Shown here: positions 57,331-64,000 of the stretch, piece by piece
Layout: each line of letters opens with the position of its first letter
How positions within the stretch are numbered: position 1 is the first letter of the stretch
Assembly: GCF_023704175.1 (NCBI RefSeq)
Contig: NZ_CP084530.1
Location: forward strand, 3,782,001 to 3,846,000
DNA length: 64,000 nucleotides
DNA from: Paenibacillus sp. YPG26
GTDB taxonomy: Bacteria > Bacillota > Bacilli > Paenibacillales > Paenibacillaceae
Reading direction: 5' to 3'
Notes under the pieces: model-generated
Database searches by the model: none
The model's input: only the letters and a program-made list of their open reading frames with translations
Told to the model about the DNA's origin: nothing
Program-made: the position numbers and the translations under genes

Positions 57331-58001
57331 TGCTTCACTCTGTATCCAATACCGCGGACCGTCTCTATAATTTCGGGATTTTGCGGGTCGAGCTCCAGCT
57401 TTTGCCGCAGATAGCGAATATGGACGGCCAGTGTCTTGTCACCTTCTATGTAATCCTGCTGCCAAATTTCCTCGTAGATCTGCTCTTTGGTCATAATTTG
57501 ATTCGGATGCCTTAGGAAGTAGAGAAAGATCTTGAACTGCTTCTCGGTAAGTCTGATTTCTTCCTGGGACATTAGATTCGTAATCTGCTGAGTCCTTCTG
57601 TCGAACTGAATGTGTCTGATCTGAATGATGTCGGAATGGGTTTTATCGAACCTGCGCAGCAGCACCTCTAACCGGGCCGCCAGCTCGTCGGGATGAAACG
57701 GCTTGGTCAAATAGTCATCCGCATACTCCAGTCCCTTGAGCTTATCTTCAATAGCTGTGCGGGCAGTGAGGAACAGGATCGGCAGATCGCGCCGGCTCGC
57801 CCTGATCCGCTCCCCGATAGTGAACCCGTCCAGTCCCGGCAGCATGATATCCAAGATTACGAGGTCGATCTCGACAATACCATCATGATACTGCTCAGAT
57901 GAGGTCTGCCAGTTCACACTGTATCCCCTGCGCTGCAAGTCTTCGGTCACAAGCTCCCCAATCTCCAGATCATCCTCTATGTACAAAATTGCCCCTTTCA
58001 T
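57327..58001 (-). CDS. OmpR family response regulator
   Basis: This 224-residue regulator has receiver residues in IEDDLEIG, phosphoacceptor Asp in LVILDIMLPGLDGF, Thr in LFLTARTAIED and Lys in YLTKPFHPDELAAR. Before DDYLTKPF the loop reads GLEYADD; one residue is missing compared with the usual GLE-x-GADD. The winged helix at the end has RLTEKQFKIFLYFLRHPNQ and GIGYRVK. The start at 58001 follows GGGGAGGG. It likely activates the ABC exporter in the same block. Confidence 0.92.
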   Translation of the reverse strand: MKGAILYIEDDLEIGELVTEDLQRRGYSVNWQTSSEQYHDGIVEIDLVILDIMLPGLDGFTIGERIRASRRDLPILFLTARTAIEDKLKGLEYADDYLTKPFHPDELAARLEVLLRRFDKTHSDIIQIRHIQFDRRTQQITNLMSQEEIRLTEKQFKIFLYFLRHPNQIMTKEQIYEEIWQQDYIEGDKTLAVHIRYLRQKLELDPQNPEIIETVRGIGYRVKQ

Positions 58002-58102
58002 CCGGCACCCTCCCCAGGTTGAATAATACATTACATCCATAATTAACATTATTATACCAATATCCGGGCGCGAGGCGATCCTTTATCATCCTCCAAATAG
58101 GC

Positions 58103-58141
58103 AAAAGAGCACCGGCTGCAGATGCAGCCAGTGCCCTTCTT
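58103..58141 (-). terminator. Intrinsic terminator of the M20 amidohydrolase gene
   Basis: AAGAGCAC, GGCTGCA, TGCAGCC and GTGCCCTT form a long stem 30 bases after the stop. Confidence 0.75.
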
Positions 58142-58171
58142 GCTTCTATATAACAGCTCTGTCTTGGTTAT

Positions 58172-59353
58172 CTACTTAGCCAGCAGCTTCAAGGCTGAGG
58201 AGATGAATACCTTCATTCCGATCAAGAGTGCTTCTTCATCAATCGTAAACTTCGGATGATGGTGGGGATAGATAATCCCCTTCTCCTTGCGGCCAGCACC
58301 GATGTTGAAATAGGTACCCGGCGCGGAGTTCAAGTACGCGGAGAAGTCGTCTGCCGCCATGCTTGGCTTGATGGTATACAAGGCTTCCTCCCCGTACAGC
58401 TCCTGGATCGTCTCCGCAATCGTCTTGGTGACAGACTCATGATTAATAAGAGGACGATACCCATATTCGTAACGGAATTCGAAGGTTGCCCCATGGGCCG
58501 AAGTAATGCCCTCAATGATCTGCTTCATGCGCTTAGGCACCTCGTCGCGCAGCTCCAGATCCATGCAGCGGACCGTGCCGCATAGTTCCACACTTCCTGG
58601 AATCACGTTATGCGTGTGCCCGCCAATAAACTTCGTGACCGAGACCACCAGTGGATCCATAGGATTGACGTGTCTTGAGACAATATGCTGCAAATTATTA
58701 ACCACCTGGGCACCGATTGCGATACTGTCAATGACCCTGTGCGGTTCTGCCGCATGTCCACCTTTGCCATTAATCGTAATATAGAATGTATCCGGGGAAG
58801 CAAGCATCGGGCCTGCTACAACACCGACCTTGCCCACCTCAACGGGGGATTGCAAGTGCGCGCCGATGACCGTATCCACGTCAGTCATAACACCGGCGGC
58901 GATCATCTCTTCGGCTCCTCCGGGGGGGAGCTCTTCCGCATGCTGAAATATAAAGCGGATCTCCCCTTCCAGTTCCGCTTGATGCTCGGCCATGACTTTG
59001 GCCACGCCAAGCACCGTCGCTGTATGACCATCATGCCCGCAGGCATGCATCACACCTGGATTTCCGGAGGAGTAAGGAAGACCCGTATCCTCTTCAATAG
59101 GCAGGGCATCAATGTCCGCGCGGATGGCCAGCACCTTGCCCGGGCGGGAGCCTATAAGCCGGGCCATGACACTGGTTGGAGTCGGGCGTGACACCTCCAT
59201 GTGCCCCATAGCGCAAAGAGTTTCTTCTATATAATACGCCGTTTTACTTTCCTCAAAAGACAGCTCCGGATGCTGATGTAAGTAACGTCTCCAGTCGATG
59301 ACTTCAGACTGTATCTCTTCTGCTCGTTCAAGCAGGCGTTGTGCCAGCGTCAT
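58172..59353 (-). CDS. M20 family amidohydrolase
   Basis: This is a 393-residue enzyme of the M20D type (N-acyl-amino-acid or IAA-amino-acid hydrolase family). Metal ligands are in MHACGHDGHTA (Cys/His, residues about 103-113), HAEELPPGG (Glu pair) and the C-terminal YPHHHPKFTIDE. A dimerisation domain with GKGGHAAEPH lies in the middle. The start has AAGGAGAG. It is followed on the transcript by its terminator and starts 18 bases after a DinB gene, so the two may be co-transcribed. The substrate is not predictable in detail. Confidence 0.9.
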   Translation of the reverse strand: MTLAQRLLERAEEIQSEVIDWRRYLHQHPELSFEESKTAYYIEETLCAMGHMEVSRPTPTSVMARLIGSRPGKVLAIRADIDALPIEEDTGLPYSSGNPGVMHACGHDGHTATVLGVAKVMAEHQAELEGEIRFIFQHAEELPPGGAEEMIAAGVMTDVDTVIGAHLQSPVEVGKVGVVAGPMLASPDTFYITINGKGGHAAEPHRVIDSIAIGAQVVNNLQHIVSRHVNPMDPLVVSVTKFIGGHTHNVIPGSVELCGTVRCMDLELRDEVPKRMKQIIEGITSAHGATFEFRYEYGYRPLINHESVTKTIAETIQELYGEEALYTIKPSMAADDFSAYLNSAPGTYFNIGAGRKEKGIIYPHHHPKFTIDEEALLIGMKVFISSALKLLAK

Positions 59354-59371
59354 AAGAGTCTCTCCTTCCGC

Positions 59372-59863
59372 CTACTGCTGAACGCAGTGCGCGTATTCCG
59401 ACTTATTTCGTTCAATCTGTCCCAGATGCTTATCCACGTGATTACAGATGAACTTGTCTATGATATGAGCAACGGTTATAGGCTCCTCCTGCTTCAAGCC
59501 ATATTTCTCCCATTCCTCTTCAGAAAGCTTGCTGAGCAGCAAGCCGTTATAGCGCGTTATGGCCTCATAAGCATTCAACATTTCACTGATATCCGTGTCG
59601 CCAAATTGCTGGTTGCTCACCCAGCTCTCATGCTGGAAGGTAACAATTTGAGTGACAGGCTCCGAGATGATCTTACGAATACGGTAGGAATTAATAATGT
59701 TGGAATCAATCAGATGACCCACAATCTCCTGAATGCTCCAAGCTTTCGCATCTGGCTTCCATGTGAGCAGATCTCCAGGTAAGCCTTCCACACTTTGTCT
59801 AATCTTCACGGCCGTCTGCTGGTAGTTATAAATGGAATCTGCTGCTTTGCTGATCCTGTTCAT
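59372..59863 (-). CDS. DinB family protein
   Basis: This 163-residue four-helix-bundle protein is of the DinB/YfiT type. The expected metal-binding histidines are visible in IVGHLIDSN (about residue 50) and HVDKHLGQIERNK (about 141-145). Members of the family are thiol transferases or putative metal-dependent enzymes; many are induced by DNA damage in Bacillus, but the role is unknown for most. The ribosome binding site is GAGAGGGTGAG. It precedes the M20 hydrolase gene on the same strand. Confidence 0.85.
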   Translation of the reverse strand: MNRISKAADSIYNYQQTAVKIRQSVEGLPGDLLTWKPDAKAWSIQEIVGHLIDSNIINSYRIRKIISEPVTQIVTFQHESWVSNQQFGDTDISEMLNAYEAITRYNGLLLSKLSEEEWEKYGLKQEEPITVAHIIDKFICNHVDKHLGQIERNKSEYAHCVQQ

Positions 59864-59887
59864 GCTGTCTCACCCTCTCAGTTGCAT

Positions 59888-60910
59888 TTATTTTAGGGCT
59901 TTCTCAATATATGAGTTATCAAATACTTTACTGATATCAACCGCTTCTCTAATTGTGCCGGACTTGAGCAGAACATCAGCTGTGGATTGCATAGCCGCTT
60001 GAACTTCTCCGGTAACCGGGGTATTAATGTACTCCGTACGGTTGACCAGAGTCTTGACTAACTCAAGCTCCATCTTTTTCTCTTTGGCCAGAATCGCTGC
60101 AGCCTCATCTTTGTTGGCATTGACCCATTTCACAGTCTTCTCGTAGACCTTGAGGTATGCTGAAGTCAGATCAGGATTGTTCTTAATAAATTCGTCGCGG
60201 CCAATCATGACGGCTGGTGCAACAATGCCCAGGGAGTCAACACTTTCCACAATTCTTGCACGCTTCGCCTGAACTTCTGTAGTTACGAACGGATCCCAGA
60301 TTGCCCAAGCATCCACCTTGCCTGTCTGGAACGCGGGATTGCCTTCACCAGGCTGTAGATCTACCAGTTTCACATCGGCTTCTGCCATGTTGTTCTTTTG
60401 CAGCGCTTTGATCAGGAAGATATGGCCGGATGAACCCTTCGCGACTGCAATGGTCTTGCCTTTCAGATCGGCAATGGATTTAATCGGACTATCCGGCTTG
60501 ACAATCACACTGTTCTGATTGCCCTGCACGCCTGTTGTCGAGATCACCGTGAACGGCATTTTGGCTGATTTGCCTGTTACCACGGTTCCGTCACCGATAA
60601 AGGAAAAGTCCACACGGCCCGATACAAGTCCCTCCAGAAGAGGTACGCTGCTCTGGAACTCATGCCACTGTACTTTGGCATTCACTTTGGAGAATTCCTC
60701 TTCAAACCAGCCTTTCTGCTTGGCGATCGTAAGAAGGTTCAATCCTCCGTTAATCGCAATATTCACTGTGGCTTCCTTCTTGCTCGAACTGCTATTAGAT
60801 GCCCCATTACTTGTAGATCCAGTGCTGTTGCAGGCAGATAGAATCAGGGCAGTAATCATAGCCATTAATAGCACGGTGATTTTGGGTTGTCTGGTTGACT
60901 TCGTATTCAT
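59888..60910 (-). CDS. ssuA: Aliphatic sulfonate/nitrate-type ABC substrate-binding lipoprotein
   Basis: This 340-residue lipoprotein has a lipobox ILSAC at about residue 26 followed by a Ser/Asn-rich linker. The SsuA/NMT1-like core is clear: INGGLNLLTIAKQKGWFEEEF, SVPLLEGLVSGRVDFSFIGDG, DLKGKTIAVAKGSSGHIFLI and KVDAWAIWDPF, the last a hallmark of sulfonate-binding proteins. It is divergent from the LysR gene, and the ATPase and permease genes of the same system lie beyond that. Gene symbol by analogy; taurine or nitrate remains possible. Confidence 0.87.
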   Translation of the reverse strand: MNTKSTRQPKITVLLMAMITALILSACNSTGSTSNGASNSSSSKKEATVNIAINGGLNLLTIAKQKGWFEEEFSKVNAKVQWHEFQSSVPLLEGLVSGRVDFSFIGDGTVVTGKSAKMPFTVISTTGVQGNQNSVIVKPDSPIKSIADLKGKTIAVAKGSSGHIFLIKALQKNNMAEADVKLVDLQPGEGNPAFQTGKVDAWAIWDPFVTTEVQAKRARIVESVDSLGIVAPAVMIGRDEFIKNNPDLTSAYLKVYEKTVKWVNANKDEAAAILAKEKKMELELVKTLVNRTEYINTPVTGEVQAAMQSTADVLLKSGTIREAVDISKVFDNSYIEKALK

Positions 60911-60991
60911 TGGTCAAAACTCCTTTTTCTCGTATAATCCTATTCTATTATTCCCTAGTAATGTAGTGAAGATACTATGAATTATGGTATT

Positions 60992-61006
60992 ATAACTATT
61001 AGTTAT
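60992..61006. promoter_or_regulatory. Candidate LysR binding site, 15-bp palindrome
   Basis: ATAACTATTAGTTAT is a perfect palindrome around one central T and fits the LysR T-N11-A rule. It lies between the divergent ssuA-like and lysR genes and overlaps a -10-like TATTAT of the lysR gene. Confidence 0.7.
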
Positions 61007-61026
61007 GTTAAAAAAGGAGACTTAAT

Positions 61027-61944
61027 ATGAATATTGAACAGTTTGAATATATAGATGCCATTTCCCGGACAGGCTCCATATCCCTGGCTGCCGAACAAAT
61101 CCATGTCAGCCAGGCCGCAATAAGCAAATCCATCTCCAAGCTGGAGCAGGAGCTGGGGTTCAAGCTGTTCACCCGCTCACGCACAGGCACGGAGGCAACC
61201 CCCCGCGGCAGCATCATAATCGAGAAGATTCGCAGCATCCTCTCCACCATTGAGGAGATCAGGGAAGAAGCACAGATAGAGAAGCAGCTCATCGACGGGG
61301 AAGTCCGCTTGTCGATTGGCCCGAACTTTATGGCGGTGCTTACCCAGTCTATCATTTCTTTCAAGAAAGCTTATCCCAATGTGGATCTGTCCATAGTGAG
61401 CAGAAGCACCGAAGAGGTTATTCAGGATCTGAATGAGGACCGCGCCGACCTCGGTCTGATCTATATCCACAATCTGAACAAGAATCACATGAAGGATCTT
61501 ACGATTAACAAAATACTGGATTCCAGAATTGTGGTATGTGCCGGACGGGGAACAACGCTTGCTTCAAGAAAGAGCGTATCCCCGCAGGACCTGCTGTCCC
61601 ATACGTTCGTCAATATCGATGGCGTGTTCTCGAATTGGTACCTGGAAGACTTCACTAACAAGTACGGTCCTGTCAATCTCATCTTCAAGTCCAACAATAT
61701 TGAGCTGCTCAAAAGAACGATTGCCCAGGGCGCCGCTATCGGCATGTTCATTGAGTACAGCATGGTGAATGACCCGCTGATCCAGAACGGGGATATTGTC
61801 ATTATCCCCCTAATTAATCATGAGCCTCTTCATATCTCTCTAGGCTGGGCACGCACCAACTATAAGCATTTTTCTATTGCCCAAAGGGAGTTTCTAAAGT
61901 ATTTGATTCATGAATATCAAAATACGAACCCGAGTTCAGTATGA
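61027..61944 (+). CDS. LysR family regulator of the sulfonate-type transporter
   Basis: This 305-residue regulator has a helix-turn-helix at 1-60 (FEYIDAISRTGSISLAAEQIHVSQAAISKSISKLEQELGFKLF, in parts) and a ligand domain at about 90-300 (EVRLSIGPNFMAVLTQSIISF, NDPLIQNGDIVIIPL). The AAAAGGAGA site is well placed. It lies between the substrate-binding gene (divergent) and the ATPase gene (same strand, 103 bases later), so it probably controls the transporter in answer to sulfur or nitrogen supply. Confidence 0.9.
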   Translation: MNIEQFEYIDAISRTGSISLAAEQIHVSQAAISKSISKLEQELGFKLFTRSRTGTEATPRGSIIIEKIRSILSTIEEIREEAQIEKQLIDGEVRLSIGPNFMAVLTQSIISFKKAYPNVDLSIVSRSTEEVIQDLNEDRADLGLIYIHNLNKNHMKDLTINKILDSRIVVCAGRGTTLASRKSVSPQDLLSHTFVNIDGVFSNWYLEDFTNKYGPVNLIFKSNNIELLKRTIAQGAAIGMFIEYSMVNDPLIQNGDIVIIPLINHEPLHISLGWARTNYKHFSIAQREFLKYLIHEYQNTNPSSV

Positions 61945-61966
61945 GATAAGCCCGTCTATTAATCTA

Positions 61967-61996
61967 TTGACAATGAACTTCTGCGTCTGTTAGTAT
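61967..61996 (+). promoter_or_regulatory. Promoter of the ssuBC-like genes
   Basis: TTGACA and TAGTAT are separated by 18 bases, about 50 bases before the ATPase start. Confidence 0.6.
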
Positions 61997-62047
61997 CCGT
62001 AATAAATTCTAGAACGACACAGGGTATCGTTACAGGGGGAGACCGGA

Positions 62048-62818
62048 ATGACATCAGCCGCATTAGAAATCAGCCACTTGACCAAGACGTTTCGTACAGA
62101 TAACAAAGAAAATCAAGTGCTTGATCATATTGAATTCACTCTGAGCGAACAGGAATTTGTGTCGATTATCGGACCGAGCGGCTGTGGGAAGAGCACGCTG
62201 CTAAAGATCGTCGCTGGCCTGGATATGCAGTACGAGGGTCAGGTACGGCTTAATGGCAAGGATAATGTTGGACCGAGCAAGAATAAAGGATTTATTTTTC
62301 AGGAGCATCGTCTATTTCCATGGGCAACCGTTGAGAAGAATATAGCCGCGGAGCTATCCCTCAAGAACAAGGAGGTTCGGGAGCGGGTAGATGCCATGAT
62401 TAATCTGGTCAGGTTAACCGGATTCGAGAAGGCTTATCCGAAGCAGCTCTCCGGAGGCATGTCCCAGCGGGTCGCTATTGCACGGGCTTTGATGCGCAGC
62501 CCCGAGATTCTGCTGCTGGACGAGCCCTTCGGTGCCCTTGATGCCTTTACACGTAACCATATGCAGGAATCCCTGCTGGATATCTGGCGTGAGAACAAAA
62601 CCTCCATGCTGCTTGTGACCCATGATATTGACGAAGCCATATTCTTATCGAACCGCGTTATCGTCATGGATGCCAAGCCTGGACGGATCAAAGCGATTAT
62701 TCCCATCGACCTGCCATTTCCAAGAGACCGGCTCAGCAGTTCATTTCAGGAGCTGCGAACTCACGTAATTAGCGCACTCGCCGACAAGGAGCAGACGGTC
62801 GAAGATTGGTCTGTCTAA
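62048..62818 (+). CDS. ssuB: Sulfonate/nitrate/taurine-type ABC ATP-binding protein
   Basis: This 256-residue ATPase has Walker [10 protein letters not shown] at about 40-48, Q-loop [17 protein letters not shown], signature [15 protein letters not shown], Walker [13 protein letters not shown] and switch His in [11 protein letters not shown]. The FQEHRLFPW and [12 protein letters not shown] sequences are typical of SsuB/TauB. It is followed by its permease after 24 bases. The matching binding protein is encoded on the other side of the LysR gene. Confidence 0.92.
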   Translation: MTSAALEISHLTKTFRTDNKENQVLDHIEFTLSEQEFVSIIGPSGCGKSTLLKIVAGLDMQYEGQVRLNGKDNVGPSKNKGFIFQEHRLFPWATVEKNIAAELSLKNKEVRERVDAMINLVRLTGFEKAYPKQLSGGMSQRVAIARALMRSPEILLLDEPFGALDAFTRNHMQESLLDIWRENKTSMLLVTHDIDEAIFLSNRVIVMDAKPGRIKAIIPIDLPFPRDRLSSSFQELRTHVISALADKEQTVEDWSV

Positions 62819-62842
62819 CATCATAAGAAAGGTTGTTCCCTC

Positions 62843-63616
62843 ATGCAGAAAAAAGAATTCTCGCACCACCTCGTACGGGGAAGTCTCATTCCCGCAATCG
62901 TACTCATCTTATGGCAGACAGCCTCCTCGCTCGAGTGGATTTCGGCCCAGCTATTCCCGCCTCCTCTCACTATTCTGCACAGCTTCTACGAAGTCACAGT
63001 ATCCGGCGAACTATGGCACCATCTGAAGCCAAGTATCATGCGGGCTATGTCCGGATTCCTGATCGGCGGCGGGTCCGGTCTGTTAATAGGTCTATTAGTT
63101 GGACTATTCAAGCGTTCAGAGCAGCTGCTTGATCCGACCATTCAAATGCTGCGGACCGTCCCTTTGCTGGCGATTACGCCTTTGTTCATCTTGTGGCTGG
63201 GATTCGGTGAGGTGTCCAAAGTGCTGCTAATATCTATGGGAGCCTTCTTCCCCATGTATGTCAATTCGTTCCTGGGCGTTCGCAACGTGGATGCCAAGCT
63301 GTTCGATGTGGCCCGCGTGCTGGAGTTCAGTCGCATTCAACAAGTGACCAAGGTCATTCTGCCGGGGGCTATGCCGAATGTCCTGCTAGGGGTTCGCTTA
63401 TCCCTAAGTACTTCCTGGCTGTGCCTGGTGGTTGCTGAACTAATGGGTGCAGACCGGGGCATCGGCTATTTGATTCAGGACGCGAGGGCTTATATGCGGA
63501 CAGATATCGTATTTGTCGGGATCATCGTCTTCGCTGTGGCCGGTAAGCTGACCGACTCCTTCGTGCGTTTCTTGGAGAAGCGGCTGCTGAAATGGCAGGA
63601 TATTTACCGCGGATAA
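62843..63616 (+). CDS. ssuC: Sulfonate/nitrate/taurine-type ABC permease
   Basis: This 257-residue permease has six helices and the cytoplasmic coupling loop of the SsuC/TauC type: TIQMLRTVPLLAITPLFILWLGFGEVSKVLLI (in parts, residues about 95-128), and FFPMYVNSFLGVRNVDAKLFDVARVL after it. The C-terminal FLEKRLLKWQDIYRG is characteristic. AGAAAGG lies about 14 bases before the start. It ends the transport operon, and a strong hairpin follows. Confidence 0.9.
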   Translation: MQKKEFSHHLVRGSLIPAIVLILWQTASSLEWISAQLFPPPLTILHSFYEVTVSGELWHHLKPSIMRAMSGFLIGGGSGLLIGLLVGLFKRSEQLLDPTIQMLRTVPLLAITPLFILWLGFGEVSKVLLISMGAFFPMYVNSFLGVRNVDAKLFDVARVLEFSRIQQVTKVILPGAMPNVLLGVRLSLSTSWLCLVVAELMGADRGIGYLIQDARAYMRTDIVFVGIIVFAVAGKLTDSFVRFLEKRLLKWQDIYRG

Positions 63617-63630
63617 CTCTAATTGATTGT

Positions 63631-63680
63631 AAGCCAGTAATGGCCGCATTGCTATATGCGGTTGTTACTGGCTTTTCTTT
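63631..63680 (+). terminator. Intrinsic terminator of the ssuBC-like operon
   Basis: AAGCCAGTAA and TTACTGGCTT, with inner arms CCGCAT and ATGCGG, make a long two-part stem, followed by TTTCTTTT. Confidence 0.85.
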
Positions 63681-63864
63681 TGCCATTATCGTGGGGTATG
63701 TCAAACCAAAGTTAACTCCACGTATACCCGAATGAGCGGATTAACCCCCGCTTAACCCTGGCTTTATGCCTCTGTAACATAGATTGCCTAGTATGGAGAA
63801 ATGTCCATGCGAAAATTTTGTCGAAGGACTAACAAAGGCGTCTATTTGGAGAGGGAGAGTTGCT

Positions 63865-64000
63865 TTGAACAGGAATCTTAAATTACGAAACTGGTTATCT
63901 ATACTGATGATCAGCAGCATGGTGCTTGGCTCAGCTTTGCCTGCGGCAGGGGCTGCAGAGGAGACAGGCGCCATTCCGTCCCCAGTGACCGCAACCGGTG
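63865..64000 (+). CDS. Start of a secreted protein (partial, cut by the window end)
   Basis: A TTG start at 63865, five bases after GGAGAGGGAGAG, opens a frame that is still open at the window end. The 45 visible residues are a Sec signal peptide: basic MNRNLKLRNW, a hydrophobic core (LSILMISSMVLGSAL) and a likely cleavage near AAGAAE, then a Pro/Thr-rich stretch. The mature protein is outside the window, so no function can be given. Confidence 0.65.
   Translation, partial: MNRNLKLRNWLSILMISSMVLGSALPAAGAAEETGAIPSPVTATG

Noticed and set aside
61177..61488. Minus-strand frame opposite the LysR gene
   Set aside because: It is a shadow of the LysR gene, without start signals.

Overview
The window looks like chromosomal DNA of a Paenibacillus-type Bacillota. 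Pointers are the strong AGGAGG ribosome binding sites, frequent TTG and GTG starts, an S-layer-homology protein, a beta-propeller phytase, a leucine T-box, many one- and two-component regulators and mostly moderate GC. There are no rRNA or tRNA genes, no CRISPR array, no insertion sequence and no prophage. It is dense accessory metabolism and regulation, not a single large system.

Layout. 1-8 kb: the tail of a kinase-like gene, a MarR/multidrug-exporter unit, EVE, GIY-YIG and YjdM proteins, a flavin monooxygenase and a two-component pair. 8-14 kb: an SLH protein, a secreted phytase behind a candidate PhoP box, and an ECF sigma/DUF4179/VanZ operon. 14-20 kb: a divergent SDR/TetR pair bracketed by two copies of a terminator element, a membrane serine hydrolase, YoaP and an orphan ModA. 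20-30 kb: a Fur-controlled ferric-siderophore ABC operon, leuA under a T-box, an SLH-M13 metallopeptidase. 29-41 kb: regulator-plus-enzyme pairs (MFS-WYL-SDR, VOC-TetR, PadR-BtrH, WYL/GyrI-like, TetR-SDR, MerR/alcohol dehydrogenase). 41-43 kb: an AT-rich patch with a frameshifted AlbA_2 gene next to a 42-bp tandem repeat. 43-54 kb: an ECF sigma-SRPBCC-VOC operon, a MerR-GNAT-hydrolase operon, a MalT-like regulator, a LysR gene and a TetR-SRPBCC-VOC operon. 54-58 kb: a two-component system with an ABC-2 exporter. 58-64 kb: an M20 amidohydrolase, DinB, an SsuABC-like transporter with its LysR regulator, and the start of a secreted protein.

The main theme is small stimulus-response cassettes whose cis elements can be read directly: a 20-bp MarR palindrome, a perfect 19-bp Fur box, three MerR-type long-spacer promoters, paired TetR operators, a Pho-box-like array and a T-box with a CUC specifier. 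The observations most worth following are the repeated terminator bracketing the SDR/TetR cassette, the iteron-like array beside the broken AlbA_2 gene, two operons sharing the order regulator-SRPBCC-VOC but with unrelated regulators, two promoters that predict leaderless mRNAs, and an isolated PadR-BtrH pair. All functions are inferred from sequence reading; no database search was run.
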